This document shows positions 35,674 through 41,771 of a stretch of 64,000 nucleotides of DNA, piece by piece. This DNA is from Rhizobium sp. Root1203. Its GTDB lineage: Bacteria > Pseudomonadota > Alphaproteobacteria > Rhizobiales > Rhizobiaceae. Each line of letters starts with the position of its first letter. Within the stretch, counting starts at the first letter, position 1. The DNA lies in assembly GCF_001424945.1 (NCBI RefSeq), contig NZ_LMCW01000001.1, forward strand, positions 218,025 through 282,024, written 5' to 3'. A program made the translations under genes and the position numbers. The notes below the pieces were generated by a model. That model was not told where the DNA came from. It searched no databases and saw only the letters and a list, made by a program, of their open reading frames with translations.

Positions 35674-37517
35674 AGGAAGTGGAAGCAAGGCTTAAAATCT
35701 CGGCCGTCGACAAGACTGGCGCGGCGCTGAAGTCCGTCGCCGGCAAGCTGGCTACCGTCAATGCGCGCGCGGAGGAGTACAACAAGCGCTCCGGCGCCAT
35801 CGCCAGAGTGCAGCAACGATCTGGCGCGATGATTGCCGCTGGCGCCGCCGCAATCGCCTTCGGTGCGAAAACCGCCCTGGTAGACTTCGCCGCGATCGAG
35901 CGCCAGATGGCGCGCATCGGCAACACGGCGGGTGCATCGGCCGACGATACGAAAGCCGCTTTCGCGCAGCTCCAGCAGGAAACGAAAAACTTCGCCCTGC
36001 CGCTCGGCGAGACCATTTCCGCCCTCGACACACTGACGGCAAGCGGCATGAACCTCAAAGAGGCCATGGCCTTTCTCCCGACCGTGCTCGCGACGGCGCA
36101 GGCCTCTGGCGCGACCACCGAGGATATTGCCAACGCCGGCCTGAAAGCCGCCTCGGCCTTCAAGATACAGGCGAACCAGATGCAGCGAGCCTTCGACCTG
36201 ATGGTCGCAGGTGGGCAGGCCGGGCAATACGAGCTGAACGATATGGCCGGTGCCATTCCGCGCCTTGCTGGCGCGTTTTCAGCTCTCGGCTATACCGGCG
36301 AAGACGGGTTGAAACGGCTGGTGGCCGTGCTGCAGACGATCCGCGAAGACACCGGATCCTCGGAAGAGGCGGCGACCAACGCCGAGAACGTGTTTCAGAA
36401 GATGTTCTCGGGGGAGACGATCAACAAATTTAAGAACTTTGGTATCGATCTCCAAAAGGAGATGAAGAAAGCCAAGGAGAACGGCGAGGACACGCTGACC
36501 GCTTTCATTCGCCTTTCGAAGCAAGCCGTCAACGGCGACCTCAGCAAGCTTCCTCAGCTCTTCGCAGACACCCAGCTTCAGAATGGCATGCGCTCCCTGA
36601 TGACCAGCGCCGAGCGCCTGGCGCACTATATGGACGAGCTGGGCAATCCGAGCGTTAACGGCACGACCTATCGGAACCTGCAGAACGTTCTAGCCGGCAC
36701 GCAGGCTAGCATCGATAAATTCAATGCCAGTTATCAGCAGCTGAAATACGCGCTGGGTGGCACGATCGCGCCTGTAATTACCCCGATCATGGACGAAGCC
36801 ACGAAGGAAATGGACCTTCACTCGGCGCGGCAGAAGGGTATGGAGAAGCGCGGCTGGAGTTCCGTCCGTCGAGCGTTTGGTGTGATGACAGGCGACGAAC
36901 CTTGGGAACTCGCCTACGAGGGCGGCTATCGAGATCCGGAGTTTCTGAAGCAATACTGGGCGCGACGGTACGCATCGGGCAAGGTCGCGCAATCGACAGG
37001 CGGACCGCATGGAATGTCTCCTCCCGGTCCTGCAGAGTTCCCTGGCGGCGACCATGGTTATCGACCTGGAAAAATCCCCGCCAACGCCGTTCCGATCCCG
37101 ACGCCGAGGCCAACACAAGGCAACGTCAACGATCGGCTCCAGAGTTTGCAGTCCCAATACCAGCAATACGGGGAGGGGCGGCACGCTTCGGAAAGCTTCC
37201 TGTCATCGTCTGGTGCGACAAGAACGAACGCCTTCGAAGGCATCGAAGAGCGGTTCGCCCAGGGTGGCCGCGATGCCGGAAACGCGATCGAGCAATCAGG
37301 CTCCAAGGCGGGCGACGCCATGGCTATGAAGCTGAGTGCGGCCGGTGATCAGGTCGCAACCGCGATAGCTGGCCGCGTTCTCGAAGCGATCGTTTCCGGA
37401 ATTAAGAAAATCAACGGCCTCGGCCAGCAGCAGGGACCGAACGTGAATGCCAACACCGGACGTACGATGCCGCCGAGCGCGAATAGGCCCGCAAACAGCG
37501 GTGGTGGCGGATTTTGA
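35670..37517 (+). CDS. phage tail tape-measure protein
   Basis: A 615-aa protein with the tape-measure layout: N-terminal coiled, Ala-rich region (AALKSVAGKLATVNARAEEY), the TP901-type core (QMARIGNTAGASADDTKAAF, ALDTLTASGMNLKEAMAFLP, TVLATAQASGATTEDIANAG), a hydrophobic helix near residues 52-70, and a disordered Pro/Gly/Gln-rich C-terminus. The protein sets tail length; at the usual 0.15 nm per residue it would give a tail of roughly 90 nm. It directly follows the chaperone pair, but no tail tube or baseplate gene is present in the island. Confidence 0.82.
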   Translation: MKEVEARLKISAVDKTGAALKSVAGKLATVNARAEEYNKRSGAIARVQQRSGAMIAAGAAAIAFGAKTALVDFAAIERQMARIGNTAGASADDTKAAFAQLQQETKNFALPLGETISALDTLTASGMNLKEAMAFLPTVLATAQASGATTEDIANAGLKAASAFKIQANQMQRAFDLMVAGGQAGQYELNDMAGAIPRLAGAFSALGYTGEDGLKRLVAVLQTIREDTGSSEEAATNAENVFQKMFSGETINKFKNFGIDLQKEMKKAKENGEDTLTAFIRLSKQAVNGDLSKLPQLFADTQLQNGMRSLMTSAERLAHYMDELGNPSVNGTTYRNLQNVLAGTQASIDKFNASYQQLKYALGGTIAPVITPIMDEATKEMDLHSARQKGMEKRGWSSVRRAFGVMTGDEPWELAYEGGYRDPEFLKQYWARRYASGKVAQSTGGPHGMSPPGPAEFPGGDHGYRPGKIPANAVPIPTPRPTQGNVNDRLQSLQSQYQQYGEGRHASESFLSSSGATRTNAFEGIEERFAQGGRDAGNAIEQSGSKAGDAMAMKLSAAGDQVATAIAGRVLEAIVSGIKKINGLGQQQGPNVNANTGRTMPPSANRPANSGGGGF

Positions 37518-37642
37518 TGGAAAGCGTTCTACTGGAGGTATTCGGTTCGTATCGCCAAATCACCTTGTTAATTTTTGCTACCACATTTGTGGTCTATAAA
37601 ATAACAAGGTCAAGAGGCGGCGCTGGCCACGCTTTCGGTTAA
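37517..37642 (+). CDS. 41-aa membrane peptide after the tape measure
   Basis: Its ATG overlaps the tape-measure stop (TGATG). The peptide has one hydrophobic helix (ITLLIFATTFVVYKI) and a short basic tail (TRSRGGAGHAFG). The coupling and membrane segment suggest a holin-like or other membrane function, but 41 residues are too few for a call. Its TAA is followed immediately by the GTG of the next gene. Confidence 0.45.
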   Translation: MESVLLEVFGSYRQITLLIFATTFVVYKITRSRGGAGHAFG

Positions 37643-37912
37643 GTGCAAAACATTCCAGTAGAGGATGTTTTCGGAGGGTTCAGTGCGGGAGCTTACTTAT
37701 ACCACGTCCTCGATGTGATCCGCGCTGAGATCCGCGAGCGGAGGCGGTGCACCTTGTCGCTAGCTGAAATGGTCGATCGGGCAGGGGTCAGCCGTTCGAC
37801 GGCAAGCCTCGCGATTCGACGGGCTAGAGCGGCGGGGGAGATCCGGGTTTTGTGGCGATCGGATGAGGGGCTTTCCAACATCATCTTAGCAGTCGAGCCG
37901 TTAGATCGCTGA
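37643..37912 (+). CDS. small winged-helix protein
   Basis: An 89-aa protein with a helix-turn-helix in the middle (TLSLAEMVDRAGVSRSTASL, AIRRARAAGEIRVLWRSDEG). It starts at a GTG directly after the TAA of the preceding peptide (TAAGTG), probably by reinitiation, since no ribosome site is visible. Its 3' end overlaps the convergent membrane-protein gene by 12 bp. Likely a phage regulator; target unknown. Confidence 0.5.
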   Translation: MQNIPVEDVFGGFSAGAYLYHVLDVIRAEIRERRRCTLSLAEMVDRAGVSRSTASLAIRRARAAGEIRVLWRSDEGLSNIILAVEPLDR

Positions 37913-38479
37913 CGGTGGAAGGTTGTCCGCAAACAGCGCCACGACCGATAGAACAGCATAGACCGCAGTTGCGAGCCCCAGGATCAAAAGGACAAGTCCA
38001 AGGAGGTTGAACCAATTTGGGTATTGCCGGGAGGGTAACAGCGGAATCATTTTCGCGACGCTGTCTTTGCTTCTTATGTTGACAATATCTGGAAGTTGCC
38101 CTGGTCCAACTGATAATATCGAGACCGAGAAAAACTCTTTGGCGGCCAAGTTTGGCACCTGAATTGCAAAGCGTCCATCAGGATGGTCCACCGGTTCAAA
38201 TGCCCGTGGATCCCAAATCTCAAAATGCTGCGGCCTCCAATTAAATACGATTTCCACATCTTCCACGGACGATCGGCCGGGGTTGGTGACCCAAATCTCT
38301 TTAGTGTGAACGATAAGCTGAGATCCATTTGGCCCCGCGTTCGGAAGTAGAAACACATGGGCGTGTCGGTTGGACCACCGTAATTTTCCTTTGGCAGAGA
38401 TGAGCTGGGTGAGGATGATGCCGGCTGTTGTCACCAGCAGGGTCTGAACGAAGCGCGAGCCGAGAAGTTCATAAATCAT
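37901..38479 (-). CDS. hypothetical two-helix membrane protein (island cargo)
   Basis: A 192-aa protein with an N-terminal transmembrane helix (FVQTLLVTTAGIILTQLIS), a soluble middle of beta-rich sequence (IWVTNPGRSSVEDVEIVFNW, HPDGRFAIQVPNLAAKEFFS) and a C-terminal transmembrane pair/helix (FNLLGLVLLILGLATAVYAV). I recognise no family. It is transcribed leftward, opposite to the virion genes, next to the repressor region, where prophages commonly carry lysogeny-expressed cargo such as exclusion or defence genes. That role is only positional inference. Confidence 0.55.
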   Translation of the reverse strand: MIYELLGSRFVQTLLVTTAGIILTQLISAKGKLRWSNRHAHVFLLPNAGPNGSQLIVHTKEIWVTNPGRSSVEDVEIVFNWRPQHFEIWDPRAFEPVDHPDGRFAIQVPNLAAKEFFSVSILSVGPGQLPDIVNIRSKDSVAKMIPLLPSRQYPNWFNLLGLVLLILGLATAVYAVLSVVALFADNLPPSAI

Positions 38480-38611
38480 GGCGTGGCGGGTCTCTGGTTT
38501 GAATGATTTTCGGTCAATCTTTCCGTGTGTCGCCAGCTTGGCAACTCATGAAGGGTCGGCAAATCTACAGACCCTTTTCTGTTAATAATCAGCACCCGAC
38601 AGAGTTGGCGA

Positions 38612-39196
38612 TTACTCCTCATCAATATCCCGATGGGAGGTCTTGTGCTCGAAGAGCACATCATAGCGCTGCGGCGAAGTCGTTAGGTTGAGGTGAATGC
38701 GTTTCTTGTCGCCGATCGGGTTGAGCTGCATGAAACGCGTAAACCGCTCTGGCGCAATGTGCCGCTTCTTAACCTGTTCGGCCAGCTCGGCGCGCTCTTC
38801 GAGCAACCGCAGCTCCTCAGGCGAAAGATGAATAGCCAGGTCCATCCACCGGTCAAGCCGCCGATTGAGGCGCCTATTTTCCCTTATGAGATGATCGACA
38901 ACCGTGCCCTGTGACCGAAACGATTTATCGAGGCGATCAATGATTTCCTCCATCACAGAGCGACGATTGAGAGATGCGGTATTTACCAGATCAAGGTTCA
39001 AATCCTCAGGAAAGTCGAACCCTTGGTCTTCCAGCGTACTCCTATTGAAATCTAAGCTGTTCGCGAGCCGGTGAACAATCTCAGCGTTCATGGAGCGACC
39101 ACTTTTACCGGCCTCGTCGGCAATTCGGTCCCGCATGCCATCGGGGAGGCGCAAGTTGAACTGATCTGAGTTTCTGCCTGTGGACTTTGCTGACAC
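38612..39196 (-). CDS. Arc-type ribbon-helix-helix repressor (long form)
   Basis: A 194-aa protein. Residues about 7-50 form an Arc/Mnt-like ribbon-helix-helix domain (SDQFNLRLPDGMRDRIADEA, GKSGRSMNAEIVHRLANSL); the remainder is a charged helical domain (DHLIRENRRLNRRLDRWMDL, LLEERAELAEQVKKRHIAPE). I start at the GTG at 39196 because GGGAG stands upstream at good spacing. It is divergent from a 56-aa Arc-type gene, and the region between holds repeated GGACCAC sites. Together they look like the lysogeny switch of the element. Confidence 0.7.
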   Translation of the reverse strand: MSAKSTGRNSDQFNLRLPDGMRDRIADEAGKSGRSMNAEIVHRLANSLDFNRSTLEDQGFDFPEDLNLDLVNTASLNRRSVMEEIIDRLDKSFRSQGTVVDHLIRENRRLNRRLDRWMDLAIHLSPEELRLLEERAELAEQVKKRHIAPERFTRFMQLNPIGDKKRIHLNLTTSPQRYDVLFEHKTSHRDIDEE

Positions 39197-39217
39197 CGCG
39201 CTTTCTCCCTGTGGATA

Positions 39218-39284
39218 GGACCACTGTGATATTATTCGCTTGACGTCAATTGGGACCACCGTGCTATTACTGATTCAGTGGTGG
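39218..39284. promoter_or_regulatory. repeated operator between the divergent Arc-type genes
   Basis: GGACCACTGTGATATTA (39218-39234) recurs as GGACCACCGTGCTATTA (39253-39269), 35 bp apart with two mismatches, and CAGTGGTGG (39276-39284) is an inverted copy of the CCACCACTG core. Three half-related sites between two divergent ribbon-helix-helix genes are a typical switch operator. Confidence 0.6.
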
Positions 39285-39303
39285 CAAACCGGAGATACGG
39301 TTA

Positions 39304-39474
39304 ATGAGAATTGGCAGAGCAAGTGAAAAGTTCGCGTTGCGCCTACCCGAGGGGCTGCGGAACCAAATCAGGGAGACGGCTGACAAGAATCTGCGATCCA
39401 TGAATGCAGAGATTGTTATCCAGTTGGAGCAAATCTACTCGCAATCCAAAGAAAAAGGCGAAGTCTCGGCCTAG
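39304..39474 (+). CDS. Arc-family DNA-binding protein (56 aa)
   Basis: A short repressor consisting of one ribbon-helix-helix unit: SEKFALRLPEGLRNQIRETA then DKNLRSMNAEIVIQLEQIYS. The beta-strand (FALRLP), helix and RSMNAEIV segment match Arc closely. It is the rightward partner of the longer Arc-type repressor and probably competes at the shared operator, in the manner of Cro. A terminator hairpin overlaps its last codons. Confidence 0.75.
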   Translation: MRIGRASEKFALRLPEGLRNQIRETADKNLRSMNAEIVIQLEQIYSQSKEKGEVSA

Positions 39475-39493
39475 GAAACCGACTTCGCCTTTT
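39455..39493 (+). terminator. terminator overlapping the end of the Arc-type gene
   Basis: AAGGCGAAGTC (39455-39465) pairs with GACTTCGCCTT (39481-39491) around a 15-base loop that includes the stop codon; T residues follow to 39493. Confidence 0.75.
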
Positions 39494-39516
39494 ATGCATT
39501 TGGAAAGGATATCAAA

Positions 39517-40185
39517 ATGCACATCGAACATAGCAATGAACATCGTCAGACTGCAAGCATCTCGCTGGGCCGCGCTCTCACGCTCGCCAACGTTGTTCTA
39601 GGCGGCTCGCTGACAGACCCGGAGAGTGCCTTGATGAGCGCCATCAATCGGCATGCATCCGTCTCGATGCGCCTCGCCGTGGTGTTGAAACAGCGGAATA
39701 ATATTTGGGAAAATAGTCAGGAGCGTCCGGAACCGGAAATTCGCGTTGCGGAGGTTGTAGAGCGCCGCGAAGATTATCCATCCGAATATCTGTGCCGCGT
39801 TCTGAAAAACCCCGGTTCCATTGAACGCCTCTTTAACGGCGTGATTGGCCTGCTTCAAGTTGGCGTCTTTGCCCCGGCTAGAAAACGGGTTGCCGGTGAC
39901 CGCGTTCGCGCTCTTGAGCTATATAGCCAGCGCTTGGCGTCCCTTGATAACTGGTACGATGATTCCGGGTTCCAAAAGGTGAGCGAAGAGCTTCAAGATC
40001 TGGAGGATGAGCAGGAGGCGATGGAAAGAGCCATCTGCGAAATGCCGTGCACTTCAACGCGCATGCTGCTCCTAAAGGCTGCGTTCGGCGAGGCACTCTT
40101 GCGTCAGAACGACAATGACACTCCGGATGGATTGCTCATGAGAAAGCTGCTGCATTCAATGCTGCCAGCGGGCGAGGTTCAATGA
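39517..40185 (+). CDS. hypothetical 222-aa phage protein
   Basis: A mostly helical soluble protein (SLGRALTLANVVLGGSLTDP, SVSMRLAVVLKQRNNIWENS, VRALELYSQRLASLDNWYDD, VSEELQDLEDEQEAMERAIC) without a recognised motif. It has GGAAAGGA before the ATG. Its stop overlaps the start of the next 62-aa gene (ATGA), which in turn overlaps the integrase gene, so the three are one operon. It could be a recombination-directionality or lysogeny protein; I cannot tell. Confidence 0.6.
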   Translation: MHIEHSNEHRQTASISLGRALTLANVVLGGSLTDPESALMSAINRHASVSMRLAVVLKQRNNIWENSQERPEPEIRVAEVVERREDYPSEYLCRVLKNPGSIERLFNGVIGLLQVGVFAPARKRVAGDRVRALELYSQRLASLDNWYDDSGFQKVSEELQDLEDEQEAMERAICEMPCTSTRMLLLKAAFGEALLRQNDNDTPDGLLMRKLLHSMLPAGEVQ

Positions 40186-40370
40186 CACGCTCAGGGTTCC
40201 GCAAGATCGACGTTACGCGCGCTGTTCAGGCCGTAAGGGCCGGCGGCATTGCTATCGGGCGCGTGGAAATTGAAAACGGAAAAATCGTCGTCGTCTCCGC
40301 AAGCGAGACGGCGCCGGCCGCCGACACCAACCCTCTCGACAACTGGCTGAAATCAAATGCGCGCAGTTAA
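40182..40370 (+). CDS. hypothetical 62-aa protein upstream of the integrase
   Basis: The sequence FRKIDVTRAVQAVRAGGIAI, then ENGKIVVVSASETAP is a pattern I recall seeing ahead of integrase genes in rhizobial prophages: two helices followed by a strand with a variable tail. Function unknown. It overlaps the preceding gene by 4 bp and the integrase start by 14 bp, so all three are probably co-translated. Confidence 0.65.
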   Translation: MTRSGFRKIDVTRAVQAVRAGGIAIGRVEIENGKIVVVSASETAPAADTNPLDNWLKSNARS

Positions 40371-41394
40371 GAACTACAAGGGCCTCAACCGCGTCAAAAA
40401 GACGTTGGCGAACGGCGAAATCGTCTTCTACTACTACGCATTTAAGGGCGGCCCGGCACTGCCGGGCAAGCCGGGAGAGGCGGAATTCGACCGCGCCTAC
40501 AACGAGGCGGTTCTCGCGAAGGTAAAGCCTCGCGCCGGGACGCTGCAGACCCTGCTCGATGGCTACCAGCGCAGCTCCGACTTCGACGACAAGGCGGCGC
40601 GTACCCAAAGCGACTACGTCAAGCAGATCAAGCGTATCGAGGCTGATTTCAGCAGCTTTCCACTTGCCGCGCTCTCCGATCGCCGGACGCGGGCCATCTT
40701 CATCGACAAGCGCGATGAACATGCCCGCAAGTCGCGCCGGCAGGGTGATTATTGGTGGCAGGTTCTGGCGCTTATCCTCGCATGGGCGAAGGACAGGGGT
40801 GAGATCGACGTGAATCCCTGCGAAAAGGGCGGTCGAACCTATCGGGCGACGCGAAATGAGTTCGTCTGGAGTGATCAGCAAGAGGCGGCGTTCCTTGCCT
40901 CGGCGCCCTCGCATCTGCACCTGCCTTTGATCCTCGCGCTGTGGACAGGGCAGCGGCAGGGTGACCTGCTCAAGCTTACGTGGATGCAATACGATGGCGA
41001 GTTCATCCGCCTTCGGCAAGGAAAGACTAAGGTGCAGGTGATAATACCGGTAGGAGCTCCGCTCAAGGCGATGCTCGATCCGCTGCGTCAGAAGACCGGG
41101 AACGTGCTTTTGACCAGCGACGGCAATCCATGGAGCCCGGACGGTTTTCGCACCGTATGGGGTAGAGCGTGCCGGGCGGCCGGAATCTCGGATGTGACCT
41201 TCAATGACCTGCGTGGAACGGCGGTAACGCGCCTGGCCATCTCCGGATGCACCGAGGCAGAAATCGCCACGCTAACCGGTCACACGCTCCGCGACGTGCG
41301 CTCAATTCTCGATTCGAACTACCTAAACCGTGATGTGGCAATGGCGATGACGGCGATCAGGAAGCTCGAAGGGAGAACAAAAACGCCCAACTGA
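40357..41394 (+). CDS. tyrosine recombinase / phage integrase
   Basis: A 345-aa integrase. N-terminal arm-binding and core-binding parts (residues 1-165) precede the catalytic domain: Arg200 (WTGQRQGDLLKL), Lys223 or 225 (QGKTKV), Arg286 (FNDLRGTAV), His309 (LTGHT) and nucleophile Tyr322 (SNYLN). The usual His of the HxxR box is Asn283 here. It should cut within the 48-bp att core in the tRNA-Gln gene, 60 bp from its stop. It is the right-most gene and reads toward the tRNA 3' end. Confidence 0.93.
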   Translation: MRAVKNYKGLNRVKKTLANGEIVFYYYAFKGGPALPGKPGEAEFDRAYNEAVLAKVKPRAGTLQTLLDGYQRSSDFDDKAARTQSDYVKQIKRIEADFSSFPLAALSDRRTRAIFIDKRDEHARKSRRQGDYWWQVLALILAWAKDRGEIDVNPCEKGGRTYRATRNEFVWSDQQEAAFLASAPSHLHLPLILALWTGQRQGDLLKLTWMQYDGEFIRLRQGKTKVQVIIPVGAPLKAMLDPLRQKTGNVLLTSDGNPWSPDGFRTVWGRACRAAGISDVTFNDLRGTAVTRLAISGCTEAEIATLTGHTLRDVRSILDSNYLNRDVAMAMTAIRKLEGRTKTPN

Positions 41395-41452
41395 GTTTCC
41401 AACTGTCACACAATGTTCTGTTTTAAAGAGGGAAAAACGTGAGCAAAATCAA

Positions 41453-41500
41453 TTGGCTGGGGAACCTGGACTCGAACCAAGATTAACGGAGTCAGAGTCC
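41453..41500. repeat. attachment-site copy, right (48 bp, inside tRNA-Gln)
   Basis: Identical to 30886-30933. It supplies the 3' part of the intact tRNA gene on the minus strand, so integration restores a working tRNA. Confidence 0.92.
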
Positions 41501-41527
41501 GTCGTTCTACCATTGAACTATTCCCCA
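41454..41527 (-). tRNA. tRNA-Gln, anticodon CTG
   Basis: Read on the minus strand the 74 bases fold as a tRNA: acceptor TGGGGAA/TTCCCCA with discriminator G and encoded CCA, D-arm GTTC/GAAC, anticodon arm ACGGA/TCCGT with loop CTCTGAC (anticodon CTG), T-arm CTTGG/CCAGG with loop TTCGAGT. It decodes CAG. It is the integration site of the phage-derived element, which provides its 3' 48 bases. Confidence 0.95.
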
Positions 41528-41565
41528 ACAGGCGCTGCCGCGTGCGGCTTGGCTGCTGTGCGGCG

Positions 41566-41593
41566 CTTATAACCAAAAGCTCGCGGATTGCAA
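41566..41593 (-). promoter_or_regulatory. promoter of tRNA-Gln
   Basis: On the minus strand TTGCAA (41588-41593) and TATAAG (41566-41571) are separated by 16 bases and end about 38 bases before the tRNA. A good sigma-70-type pair, and outside the island, so the promoter is chromosomal. Confidence 0.6.
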
Positions 41594-41771
41594 ATACCTG
41601 TTTTGAAAAAAATCACCGGTGCATTTCAGGGCTTGCGGAGGGGATTCGGGAGCGCAAACAAAAAGAATTTGGTGATTTCGCCTTGCACTGATATTCTTGC
41701 CGCAACGCAAAATCGAATGAGCGCCAGCTGCATACCTCCTGGGACCTTGCGCGGCGCGATGGAAAAAGAAC

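Larger units (their letters stand above)
30886..41500. mobile_element. phage-derived integrative element in tRNA-Gln(CTG)
   Basis: The element is bounded by 48-bp direct repeats; one unit length is 10,567 bp. It contains an integrase next to the intact tRNA gene, replication and regulatory genes, and three virion-type genes (capsid fusion, tail chaperone, tape measure). The DNA is visibly more AT-rich than its flanks and several genes use ATGA/TGATG overlaps typical of phages. Terminase, portal, connector, tail tube, baseplate and lysis genes are not recognisable. It is either a reduced prophage or a satellite-type island. Confidence 0.9.

Noticed and set aside
30886..41500. CRISPR array or gene transfer agent cluster within the island
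   Set aside because: Repeats are few and not spacer-separated, and the typical 14-15 kb GTA gene order (terminase, portal, protease, capsid in series) is absent.
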